A model generated the notes under the pieces. That model saw only the letters and a program-made list of their open reading frames with translations, was not told the DNA's origin and did no database searches. Shown here piece by piece: positions 1 through 10,739 of a DNA stretch of 64,000 bases. Within the stretch, counting starts at the first letter, position 1. Each line of letters opens with the position of its first letter. The stretch is from assembly GCF_032884065.1 (NCBI RefSeq), contig NC_088871.1, positions 15,794,374-15,858,373 on the forward strand, given 5' to 3'. Origin of the DNA: Artemia franciscana. Its lineage: Eukaryota; Arthropoda; Branchiopoda; Anostraca; Artemiidae. The translations under genes were made by a program, and so were the position numbers.

Positions 1-184
1 CAAATACTCCTAAAAATACGTTTTTCTTTAACCTAGAGGGAAAAGAAAAAATGTTTAGGGGAGTCCTGCCCCCACCCAATTAACATTACTGACAAACTAC
101 ACATACATTGCAGCTAAACCATCATTTTTGATTCCTACAAAGTTTTAATGACACCTGAAAATTGCCCACACATTAAACAGTTTC

Positions 185-1490
185 TTTTTCTCTTGTTTAT
201 TAAATAAAAAAAACTAGTTTTTTTTAAAACTCTTGTTTAAATGTCGCTTCTTACTTTCAGTTAAATAAAACTTTTTTTTGTTTATTTAATTTCTGACCGT
301 TCTTCAACTAATTTAGGTTTGAATTTGGCTCGCCATATATGAAAAATTATAACAAAATTTACATATTGATTTTTGCAGATTTATTCCGTATGTGAAGGGT
401 TGCCCCCTCCTCAACGCCTTGCTCTTTACACTAAAGCTGATGGCACTTATAAGAAAGCTTCCTATTCTAATTAAACGTAGTAAACAGTCAAACTTTAGCA
501 TAAAGATTAAGGTATTGATGAAGGGAAACCCTTCACATTTGGAAAATTTCTCTTCGTTTTTCAAATAAAGCCGGTGAATCTGACTCACCCTCTTTGAAAT
601 GTACCCCTCTCCTCATGGAAAACTCCTCCATGGAAATTTCTCCCAATATAAAGTGCATCACCCCAACATAAAATTCCCTTCAGACAGTTCCATCTTCGGT
701 GAGAATCCCCCTCGCTGCAAAATTGTTTGCGGACGATTCAGCCCGAAAAATCTCCCTTGGCATTTTTTCATTTGAATAAGACATTAATCTCAAATCGTTT
801 TAACGATCTCTCCAGAAATGCCCCCTTCTGTGGATATTGTTTCCCAGAAAACAAAACACGCGGAAAAAAGTCCCTGGACTGAATATATTAAAAAGAATTT
901 CATGTAGCAGTTCTGTCAAATCCTCCCAAGTAACTTGTCCCCTGGAATGTTCACTCCCAGAAATTTCCCTCCCCAAGGAAATTCTCTCTATATAAACCCA
1001 CCTCAAGCACATTACCCCCCCCCAAAAAAAAAGGGTCTCTATGCTTCCCAGTAACAAAAACTAAACGTAGACAATGGGGGAAATATATAACTTACAGGCC
1101 TCTTTCCACGGACTGTGAGGAGTCATTTTATACCTAAAGACATAATTATTAGATCCTTCAACTATACTGAACAAATTCCTATCTAAGAATTTCGGGGGGA
1201 AATGGGCACGGAAGGGGCACAGTTGCCCTCCAATATTTTGGTCACTTGGAGAGAGTACTATTAAGTTTAAGTTCTGTCCAAATACATCCTCTCCCCATCT
1301 TCTAGGACCATTATTTATATACAATCATCCAGGGGGAAAAAACAGACAAAAAAACAACAATAAGCAAACACGTATCCGTAACTCTATCTTCAAAGAAAAA
1401 TAGCAAAATTCTACATTTTTGTAGATAGGGGATTCCTTTAATTTTAGGAGGTGTTTCCTCCCTATTTAAAAAAAAATGCTGGAATAGCAC
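185..1490 (+). repeat. Diverged forward copy of the modular foldback repeat
   Basis: From about 200 to 350 the sequence matches the right end of the foldback module seen at 2481-2790. From about 385 to 545 two arms around a TTGCCCCCTCC-type motif can still pair. From about 600 to 1490 it follows the long module: the repeated preference for ctccatgga, the segment beginning GCCCTCCAATATTTTGGTCAC, the TCTAGGACCA box, and the conserved cacgtatccgt / gtagatag stretch. It is the most decayed long copy in the window. No coding content is supported. Confidence 0.6.
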
Positions 1491-1599
1491 TAATTTGAGC
1501 TGATCAGGTTCTTCATTAAATTTTCGGATAGGCTGGATGATTCTTTGAGATTTTTTGATTTTCTCAAACTAATGAGCAATTAGTATGCAGGTGGAACTA

Positions 1600-2105
1600 T
1601 TTCTCCGCTGAAGAATATTTGGAGATGTAGAAACTACTCTCAGAAGTTGAAATTACGAATGTTTAGGAGTAATTTCCTCTCTGTACTTTCATATGGTTGC
1701 AAGTCTTGGAGCCTTTCAAAGAATGCTGAGAAAAGACTACTTGGCTTATTGATCAATTGCCTGCGTAGATTCCTTGCGATACATTGGATCGATAGAGTAA
1801 TGAATGCCCAGATAAGGGCTGATACCAAACAACTAATAGGTAACCGACGAAATCAGAGCTAGGAGGTGGAAGTACTTGGGGCATATGACCTACATCAGCG
1901 AAGAATGCCTCCCATAAGATGTATGGCGTTGGACCACACCAGCCATTCGAAGAATTGGAAGACAACACAGCACACTTGGTCTATCCTTTGAGAAAAAGAT
2001 GACCAGTCTGTGAGCCAATCTGAATGAGCTTTGGTCTTTGGCAAAAGATCTGTTAAGTTGGAGGTCAACCGTCTCAGCCCTATGCGCCCCCAAGAGTAGG
2101 AGGAT
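1600..2105 (+). pseudogene. Non-LTR retrotransposon RT C-terminal fragment
   Basis: The frame through 1608-1860 reads like the thumb region downstream of the RT catalytic site in non-LTR elements. It has an LRMFRSNFLSVLSYGCKSW-type stretch, then NCLRRFLAIHWIDRV, and continues in another frame with RRWKYLGHM near 1862-1890. This is the region that normally follows YADD in RTE/CR1-type proteins. The fragment is 5'-truncated, carries stops and a frameshift, and ends near a short TAAGTAAG tail at about 2108. It lies in the presumed 3' intron of the DM4/DM12-like gene on the opposite strand. Confidence 0.75.
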
Positions 2106-2179
2106 CTAAGTGTAAGTAAGTCATTATGACACATCAAATACGAGTCAGAATATATTAAATAGATCAACATGCAACTTAC

Positions 2180-2358
2180 TTGTCAATTTGAGACTCGATT
2201 GACCGATACAAAGCCTTTCGGCCAGAGTTAATTACCCAACTATCCGGTACAAAATATTCCTCGAACGTGTTGGGAAGATTGAATGTAAAAGGCAGAAGGA
2301 ATGTCGCAGAGGTGTCCGTTCGTAGCTCAGGAATTGGAATGTTTAATGTTATCGTATA
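2180..2358 (-). CDS. DM4/DM12-like secreted protein, internal exon
   Basis: On the minus strand a pyrimidine-rich acceptor (cttgttccttttag) ends at 2359. The exon then reads YTITLNIPIPELRTDT, continues through LLPFTFNLPN and a FEEYFVPDSW segment, and ends GRKALYRSIESQID before a consensus GTAAGT donor (2174-2179). Hydrophobic FTF/LPN, then a short tyrosine-rich linker, then RxxLYRxIE is the usual order just before the cysteine motif of the DM4/DM12 family, a group of secreted arthropod proteins of unknown function. The exon enters in phase 0 and leaves with two spare bases. The cysteine-rich exon expected next (towards coordinate 1) is not visible and is probably outside the window. Confidence 0.72.
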
Positions 2359-2480
2359 CTAAAAGGAACAAGAATCGATTAATAATAGTAAACTATAATT
2401 CTATACACAGCAGGCAATATAGTATAATATAGTTCTATACATACAGACATAATAAATTCTTGTCCGTTTCTACAATGAAA

Positions 2481-4095
2481 TTAAATAAAAAAAAACTAAT
2501 TTTTTTTAGCTGAAAGTAAGGAGCAACATTAAAACTTAAAACGAACAGAAATTACTCCGTATATAAAATGGGTTGTCCCCTCCGCAATCCCTCGCTCTTT
2601 ACGCTGAAGCTTTTAATTGTTTTAAAAAGTAGAATTGTGGCAAAGAGTCAAACTTTAGCGTAAAGAGTGAGGGATTAAGGAGGGGACAACCCATTTTATA
2701 TACGGAGTAATCTCTGTTCGTTTTAAGTTTTAATGTCGCTCCTTACTTTCAGCTAAAAAAATTAGTTTTTAAAAAATTAATTTCTGAACGTTTTTGAATT
2801 AATGCATGTTTGGTTTTGGCTCTCCGTACATAAATTATTAAAATGCAATTTGTATATTAATTCTTTTTTTGGCTAAATGGCTTTCTCTTAGTTTTGATCA
2901 GACGATTTTGAGAAATAAGGGGTGGAGAAGGAGGCCTAGTTAACCTCCATTTTCGGTTGCTTAAAAAGGCAACTAGAACTTTTAATTTTTAACAAACCTT
3001 TTTATTAGTAAAAAATATACGTAACTTATAAATTAGCAACTTACGTAACAAACTTTCATAATCTTATATTTTTATTATGTATACAAGGGGGTTCGTATCC
3101 GAGTTAATACCTCGCTCTTTACACTAAATCTTAAGTTTTGTCCCAATTCTTTAAGAATGACCCCTGAATCAGAAAGGCCGTAGAATAAATAGTTGAAATT
3201 ACTAAAAATACTTTAGCATAAAGAGCGAGGTATTTATCTCCTCCTAAATACCTCGCTTTTTATGCTAAAGTATTTTTAGAGCCCCTCATATGCGTAATAA
3301 TTTCTGTTCGTTTTAAGTTTCAATGCTACTCCTTCCTTTCATTTGAAAAAACGTTTTCATGTTTATTTTTCATTGTTTTCTTATAGTAATGCTAGAAAAT
3401 CACGCGCCCTTTTCCTTCAATTTGTCTTCCCCCATGACAGATTCCTCCAAGGAAAGATCCTCCAACATAGCCCCCTCCCCTCAGCCCCGCCCCCCAAACA
3501 AAATAAAATCCCCCTGAAAACGTCTGTACACTTCCCAATAACCATTACTTTATGTAAACACTGGTCAAAGTTTGTAACTTGCAGCCCATGTGGGGGAGTA
3601 AATCATCTCCAAATACATAGTTATTATGGTTTTCGACTATGTTGAACAAAATGGCTATCTCAAAATTTTGATCCGTTGACTTTGGGAAAAATGAGGGTGG
3701 GAGGGGGCTTAGATGCCCTCCAATTTTTTTGGTCACATAAAAAGGGCACTAGAACTTTTTATTTCCGTTAGAATGAGCCCTTTTGCAACATTCTAGGACC
3801 ACTTGGTCGATACGATTACCCCTGGAAAAAAAAACAAAAAACAAATAAACACGCACCTGAAACTTCTACAGTAGGGTTCTCTGATACGTTGAATCTGATG
3901 GTGTGATTTTCGCTAAGATTCTATGACTTTTAGGGGGTGTTTCCCCCTATTTTCTTAAATAAGGCAAATTTTCTGAGGCTCGTAACTTTTGATGGGTAAG
4001 ACTAAACTTGATGAAACTTATATATTTAAAATCAACATGAAAATCTGATTCTTTTGATGTGAATAATTACTCTCTGCTTTTCCAATATAGCTATT
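2481..4095 (+). repeat. Modular foldback repeat, copy 1 (forward, about 1.6 kb)
   Basis: The copy has four modules in order: a long hairpin (2481-2790), a spacer containing GAATTAATGCATG and paired ttacgtaa-type motifs (2791-3085), a second hairpin built on ACCTCGCTCTTTAC (3085-3340), and a long module (3341-4095) ending near the cttttgatg / aactttta region. The same order is seen at 20585-27065, and in reverse at 8600-10130 and 27690-29045. No protein is encoded. It lies inside the presumed intron of the DM4/DM12-like gene. Confidence 0.8.
2490..2775. repeat. Long hairpin module of the foldback repeat
   Basis: The left arm (about 2511-2610) reads CTGAAAGTAAGGAGC, a stretch through AAACGAACAG and CTCCGTATATAAAATGGG, then TTGTCCCCTCCGCAATCCCT. 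The right arm (about 2655-2755) is its near-perfect reverse complement. Around 40 bases of AT-rich sequence separate them. Similar hairpins are at 20585-20880, 28748-29042 and 34722-35030. Confidence 0.85.
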
Positions 4096-5865
4096 TGGTC
4101 TGAAGCACGCTTGGTATTTTTTAACCAGCGGTTGTTTCATTCGCAGAATTGCAACGGACACTTTGAACGGTAAAAAAAAAAAAAGAAAAAAAAAATGCTA
4201 TAATCGATAATTCGATTAAGAATTATAAATGAATTCTAGGAAGTTTGAAGTGTCAAGAGGCTGGCCCAAAATTAGCCCCTCCCTTCGACCCTAAACAAAT
4301 CAAAGCGTGTCTATCCAAAGTAAACAAAATGAGTGCAAATCTAATTTATGCTTCCTAAACTAAATACTTTTTTAGAATACTTAAATTCATTTACGTACTT
4401 GTTAATCACACGGAACACTCCCAAGAAGTGAAGTTAGATTAATTCTAATGAAATGTACCTAAATAAGATAAAAATATAATGCTTTAGCAATAAATTATGG
4501 AGACTACAACAGAGAATTATGGAAAGCAGGCTTTCAATAATTCACTATATTAAATAGTTTCTAACCTAACCTAACCAGAATACCAACTAAATATTTTTTT
4601 TAAATATATCTACATTGTATTTTTTCTTTTTAAGGCTAAGCTGATTATGTCGAGTACATAGTGAAATGCAACAAGAAATCAGTTTTTCGTCAAATCTTAT
4701 GGAGTGTAATATAGCATTTTTCAATTTGTAGAGGGGGCAAGGGGCAAATTTGTTATATTTTGAAATTATTTTCAGTGAAAATACAAAGCAATTTTGTTCA
4801 ATGAACAAGTACGGAATAATTAGTAACCTTGCACCTGCTTAACGGGCAACTTTTTCAAAAAATCCAACTTACCTCAAGAATTCCATCAATCGAAGAAGCT
4901 AAGCCAATTTTTACTCCAGCTCATTTCAAGTGCCTCATGATTCATTAGATAAATGTTTTGTCTCCATTTAAATTACAAAAGTAATTAATCGCAAAGAAGA
5001 TTTAAAACTATTAAATTTGACCTATCTTTTGTGTCCTAGATTTTTCTCATTGTTTATTTATTGACTAGCATTAATTGTTAGTTAAAATTGATTGCTAGGT
5101 TAGATCTCTGATCGACTTATGTTGTGTCGGTAAGGGGTTTTCCACCCAGTGTGTAAGTACTAATGGGGAAGCGGCAAAAAAAAACCTTCGGTAAAAAAAA
5201 AACGCTCGGTAAAAAACGCCAAATATGTCTTAGTCATGTTAATTTGAATCAATAACTTTGAAACAATAACCTTGGAAATCAATAGCCTAAGCTTACCTTG
5301 GAGCTTGAACTGAAATACCTTTAGCCCGGCTTTCACCGTCACCAATAAATAAAGGATACGAAACGGCAATATCTTCCTGTATATTACATAGAACAGTCAT
5401 TGATACTTTTTACTATAACTAGTTAAGTCTTATGACTTATTATTAAGCTATTGGAGGAAGGGAGGAGTAAGGAACAAAATAAATACCGAGTGTTCCCCCA
5501 TTTCTTTTTTATGTACTATTGACGGGATTTTCACAATGTGTGGGTTTAAAAAATTAATGATCTTGGTGGTACCAATCCATGACATGGTTAATAATTTACT
5601 GCCCTAACTTTCAGTCCAAAGAGGTTCGACCTGAATACTGAATAAGCGTCATTAATTTGATCAGTCAAGTTCGATTAGTGCTTTCTTAAAATAATTTAAG
5701 CCTTCTTTAAAGCCAACAAGCAGGCATTTTGTTTTATTTCCCGATTCCCTTTAAAAACATTAGTAGAGACATTTTTCTTGTTTAAAATAAATGCAAATAA
5801 ACGACCACTGTCATTCTTAAGGCATATTTACAAATAAAAGGAAAAAATTTCACTACCCTTGGTAC
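4096..5865. other. Intronic sequence with no other recognised gene
   Basis: This is AT-rich sequence between the candidate small exon and the flanking repeats. It includes an A-rich run at 4172-4195. Apart from the segment at 4873-4919 I see no convincing exon, RNA gene or element end. Confidence 0.5.
4873..4919 (-). CDS. Candidate small middle exon of the DM4/DM12-like gene
   Basis: A 47-base segment reads GVKIGLASSIDGILE and ends in a perfect GAG|GTAAGT donor (4867-4872). With the acceptor AG at 4920-4921 it starts with two bases of a codon. It therefore joins in frame to exon 1 only if exon 1 uses its GTATTT donor (last base 5904). It leaves in phase 0, which matches the start of the exon at 2358. 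The acceptor has almost no pyrimidine tract, which is the main weakness. The spliced product would run from the FPEGS motif through this segment into YTITLNIPIP, a plausible order for the family. Inferred from splice signals and phase only. Confidence 0.45.
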
Positions 5866-5903
5866 TTAAAGGTCGTTATTGCTTAACGGCATAGAAGAAA
5901 TAC

Positions 5904-6105
5904 TTGAGGTATAAGAAAGACTTACTGTTATGGTGCTACCTTCCGGGAAAGTTATAAATCGCCTTTTTCTACTTTTAATCAAGCCTGGTCCTATTAAGCT
6001 AGTAGAGTTCTCCACCATCCTATAGTCTAGTGACATAATACACATCACTAAAAAGTTGCAAAGAACTATAACTTTTTCCAATTGCATTTTATTGTAGAAT
6101 AACAA
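5904..6105 (-). CDS. DM4/DM12-like secreted protein, first coding exon
   Basis: The minus-strand reading frame opens at ATG 6105, or more likely at the second ATG (6087), which starts a hydrophobic signal peptide (MQLEKVIVLCNFLVMCIMS). About 30 residues later comes SRKRRFITFPEGSTIT, matching the RxKRxLxFPxGS signature that opens mature DM4/DM12-family proteins. Two donors are possible. A consensus ACA|GTAAGT ends the exon at 5926 in phase 0, joining directly to 2358. A weaker A|GTATTT ends it at 5904 in phase 1, joining through 4873-4919. The product is expected to be secreted; the molecular function of the family is not known. Confidence 0.68.
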
Positions 6106-6578
6106 ATATATTTAGAGTCAAATATATAAATACACATTCCACCATTGCATGTTTGGTCCGTTTCTAGGATTTGTACTAATTCACATGCCTGGAACAAAAG
6201 AAAGAATATGCTCTATTCATATTTCAAGTCCAATAATTGGTAATACATGAATGCACGGAAGATAAGTATTTATTGAAGCATGTGTATAACTTTCATGATA
6301 TAAGCCTTTCACAAAGCAATGGGAACACAATTTTTCTTAAAAAGTGAAACAACTTTTACTCTATTTCGGTGATATTTTTTCTCTAATCACGGAAGTTATT
6401 GTACAGAGAATAACTCTATGAAGTTTACTTTTTTTGAAAAGTAGATTTAAAACGTAAAGCTAATATAGTGAAAAGGGAGAAACCAGCAAAGAATTGTTAA
6501 ATTTACGTTGTGATTCTCACTTTCAAATATTAAGCGGAAAATTATGACGTTGAGAGTGGCTCTATGAACTTTGACTTA

Positions 6579-6612
<34 letters not shown>

Positions 6613-7140
6613 AGAAATAGATTTATCACATATGCCCCGTCTTAATACTTAGCAAAACTTTGCCCCCAGATTAATCACAGTGGTCGAAAGATCAAACCTT
6701 CAGCCCTTGCTTTTGTTGCCTCTCTCCACAGCATAGGCCGGCTATCTCAATTGTGACGTCCTTGCAAGTAGAATTCTCCAAATTTGTATTTATTTGTATA
6801 GATTTTGTGTTATTTAACTTAGTCTTTTCGTAATTCTCATTTAGCTTTCAAAAGCAACTTCTGTGCCTTTCCTTTGTCTTCTTCCCTCAGCTGCACCCTG
6901 GATTCTTGCAAACTCTGTCGGATGCTACTCCCCTTTCCTCGTTAGGGTCAGCCACTTGGACTAACGCCCCTCATGCATTCACAATCATGATGTCAAATTT
7001 GTGTTTTTCTGCTTTTAGCTTCATTAGCTCATTTTGTTTTTCAGTGCAAAGAAAACACTTAAAATTTACACAGAACCATAAACACACTCAAGCATGCAGA
7101 AAATAACACAAACAAGACATAAAGATGGGCGCACAGATGA
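6106..7140. other. Unassigned sequence upstream of the DM4/DM12-like exon, with a poly-T tract
   Basis: A T-run of nearly 30 bases sits at about 6583-6610. The stretch 6620-7060 looks like low-copy non-coding sequence. A short open frame at 6906-7106 has no recognisable domain. The DM4/DM12-like gene's promoter would lie just above 6105 on the minus strand, but no clear TATA or initiator can be singled out. Confidence 0.4.
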
Positions 7141-7166
7141 CCCCCACAAAGGGATGCACAAACACA

Positions 7167-7335
<169 letters not shown>

Positions 7336-7954
7336 CTTGTCTGAAACCTCTATAAAGGGAGCTTACAGTCACTTAGCTTGAATAACAAGAAAAATCCATT
7401 GACTTGAAATACAAGGAAATTGCTCATAATCATTATATTTCGTATCGACAGCATTGTTGTTTTTTTCTTTCTGCTTCTTTTTTTCTCAGCATCTATGAGG
7501 CACTGGAGCATTATAGAGAGCTTTGTATTTATAAACTTTTTGTAATTAAAAAAAATAAAATCAATTATCGCTCAAGAAGACTAGATTCTAAGGATGTACT
7601 TTGTAGTTCAATTACTATAGGCCATATTTTCAAGGTAAGGGACTATAATTCTTTTGTAAAGGAAAGTATTTCATCTAGTGTCTTTCGGAAGTAAGGAAAA
7701 TTGAATTTCCATGTAGAAGATCATGGTTGCAGCGATAGCTTCAATCTAAAAAAGACGAACGGGCCATCTGTTTTATTTTTTATTATTGTTGAATTTATGG
7801 TAAAGAACGGAATCTAGAACATAGTATACAAAATATATCTCACTCAATTTTCTAGCTCTTCGCGATACAGTGTATAGTTTTTTAAGAACACTTTTCCTTT
7901 TCTTCTCCTTTTTCTTGTTCTTCTTTCTCTGGTTTCTCTCGGATGTGATATAAT

Positions 7955-8112
7955 CAGACCTGAATTTATCAATAGGCCCACTACACCAACGCCTAGAGGT
8001 GAACAATGCCAGGGGGCACATTAAATTATCACTGAATGATTTTTTCTTTATAAAAACTGGACCAATGTTATTTATTATTGTCAAAGTGCCAGGTGCACTT
8101 CGGTGTCATGCA
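7955..8112 (+). repeat. Dispersed repeat, shared with 58700-58865
   Basis: The segment contains TTTATCAATAGGCCCACTA, AATGCCAGGGGGCACAT, AAATTATCAC and AAAGTGCCAGGTGCACT. The same blocks recur in the same order and orientation at 58700-58865. This is a short interspersed family of unknown class. No tRNA-like head is visible. Confidence 0.75.
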
Positions 8113-8599
8113 GTAAAAGTAAAAGTTTGTAACGAAAAAAATTCCTGTGATTTCTAAGAAAACCCCCAAAAAATCAAAAAGATGGCTTCAGATTGAAATA
8201 AAAAGTTCACCATTAAAATCACCATGGTCAAAAAACTTTTATAGGAGGATTCCTGTTTTCCACCTTGTATAAGAAGAAAAATCATTTTTTGGCATTGCTA
8301 GCACTGATAATGTCTCCTTTTTTTCTCCAGGGCTAGCAGGCCATCAGAACACCACAGATAGACGTTTTATGGCTAATTTTAAAGGATATTGCTAAATCTA
8401 GCCGCTTTTGTAACCAAGGAAAAACTATTTCTAAATAAACTCAATTTTTCACAAAAATATACATAAAGACCCAACTTGTGTAGTATTAAAATTTAAATAT
8501 TAATAAAATGCTTAATAATATATTACGCATTAATAATTACCGCAACCCTTTGTTTATACGCCCATCTTTCAAATTTTAAGGGTGAGAATCAAAATCATT

Positions 8600-10130
8600 C
8601 TGCAATAATTTTTTAATATGGAGAAAGTTTCGATAATATTTGGATTGAGACACAAATTTGACAAAATTAGAAGTGCTGTCAAACAGTTTATGGTAATGAA
8701 CTGTAGTAAGGAGCGACCCGGCTCAATAGTTAACGAAACTCTAAAAAAGGGGATTTTGATACTAAAAGATACATCAAAAGAATTGGATTTTCATGCTGAT
8801 TTTAAACATATAAGTTTCATCAAATTTAGTCTTTGTCATCAAAATTTATAAGCCTGAGAAAATTTGCCTTATTTTGGAAAATAGGAGAAAACACCCCTTA
8901 AAAGTCATAGAATCTTAACGAAAATCATGCCATCGCATTACACGTATCAGAGAACCATAATGCAAAAATTTCAAGCTCCTATCTACAAAGATGTGGAATT
9001 TCGTATTTTTTGCCAGAAGACAGATCACGGGTGCGTGTTTATTTATTTTTTTTTTTTTGTTTTTTTTTTCCCCAGGGGTCATCGTATCGAACAAGTGGTC
9101 CTAAGATGTCCCAAGAGGCCTCATTCTAATGGAAATGAAAAGTTTTAGTGCCCTTTTTAAGTGACCAAAAAATTTGGAGGGCACCTAGGCCCCCTCCCAC
9201 GCTCATTTTTCTCCAAAGTCAACGGATCAAAATTTTGATACATCCATTTTGTTCCACATAGTCGAAAACAATAATAACTATGTCATTGGGGATGACTTAC
9301 TCCCCCACAGTCCCTGGGGGAAGGGCTGCAAGATACAAACTTTGACCATTGTTTACACACAGTAATGGTTACTGGGAAGTGAACAGACGTTTTCAGGGGG
9401 ATTTTTTGGTTTGGGGGGGAGGGGGTTTAGGGGAGGGGGCTATGTGGGAAGATCTTTCCTTAGAGGAATATGTCATGGGAGAAGAGAAATTCAATGAAAA
9501 GGGCAAAGGATTTTCTAGCATTACTATAAAAAAAAAAACAATGAAAAAATAACATGAAAAAGTTTTTTCAATTGATAGTAAGGAGTAGCATTAAAACTTA
9601 AAACAAAAAGAGATTATTACGTATATAAGTGGTTCTTCTCCTCCTAAATACCTCTCTCTTTATGATAAAGTATCTTTAGTAATTTCAACTATTTATTCTA
9701 CGGCCTTTCTGATTCAGGGGTTATTCTTAAAGAGGGTCGTCGTTCTTAAAGAATTGGGACAAAACTTACGATTTAGTTTAAAGAGCGAGGTATTACCGAG
9801 GGGACAAACCCCCTCATATACATAATAAAAGTATAAGAATATAGAAGTTTGTTACGTAAGTTAATTCTTAAGTTACGTATATTTTTTACTAGTAAAAACG
9901 TTCGTTAAAAATTAAAATTTCTAGTTGCCTTTTTAAGTAACCGAAAAATTGGAGGGTAACTAGGCCTCCTTCCCCACCCCTTATTTCTCAAAATCGTCGG
10001 ATCAAAACTAAGAGAAAGCCATTTAGCCAAAAAAAGAATTAATATGTAAATTTCATTTTTAATAATTTATGTGCGGAGAGCCAAAATCAAACATGCATTA
10101 ATTCAGAAACGTTCAGAAATTCTGAACGTT
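8600..10130 (-). repeat. Modular foldback repeat, copy 2 (inverted)
   Basis: Read on the minus strand this repeats 2790-4095 and slightly beyond: spacer (10130-9840), second hairpin (9840-9590), long module (9560-8690). The outer end reads AACTGTAGTAAGGAGCGACC at about 8699-8718. It resembles the end of the hairpin module (AACTGAAAGTAAGGAGCGAC), so both ends of the composite carry an inverted version of the same motif. The first hairpin module is missing. A forward copy of the long module follows directly. Confidence 0.8.
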
Positions 10131-10737
10131 TGAGAAAATGGCTATCTCAGAATTTTGATCCGGTGACTTTCGGAAAAATAATTAGCGTGGGAGGGGGCCT
10201 AGGTGCCCTCCAATTTTTTGGTCACTTAAAAAGGGCACTAGAACTTTTCATTTCCGTTAGAATGAGCCCTCTCGCAAGATTCTAGGACCACTGGGCTGAT
10301 ACGATCACCCCTAGGGAAAAAAACAACAACAAAAAAACAAAAAACAAACAAACAAACAAATAAACACGTTTTCGTGATCTGCCTTGTGGCAAAAAATGCA
10401 AAATTCCACATTGTTGTAGATATGAACTTGAAACTTCTACAATAAGGTTCTCTGATACGCTGTATCTGATGGTGTGATTTTTGCTAAGATTCCATGACTT
10501 TTAAGGGGTGTTTCCCCCTATTTTCTAAAATAAGGCAAATTTTCCCAGGCTCTTAACTTTTGATGTGTAAGACTAAACTTGATGAAACTTGTATATTTAA
10601 AATCAGCATTAAAATGCAACTCTTTTTATGTAGCTATTGGTATAAAAATTCCATTTTTTGAGTTTTGGTTACTATTGAGCCGGGTCAGTCTTTACTATAA
10701 TTTGTTACCAGGAACTGTTTGATTTTTTTTTCGACGG
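10131..10737 (+). repeat. Long module of the foldback repeat, forward fragment
   Basis: It starts within GAAAATGGCTATCTCAGAAT, passes the GCCCTCCAATTTTTTGGTCAC and TCTAGGACCACTGG boxes, an A/C-rich run (10320-10365) and GTAGATATGAACTTGAAACT. It ends in ATTGAGCCGGGTC and an AACTGTTTGA terminus. It abuts the inverted copy at 8600-10130, forming a tail-to-tail pair, and is followed at once by the LINE at 10740. Confidence 0.75.
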
Positions 10738-10739
10738 TG

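Noticed and set aside
3343-3645. A 100-codon plus-strand open frame as a gene
   Set aside because: It lies wholly in the long module of the foldback repeat. Equivalent positions in other copies carry stops.
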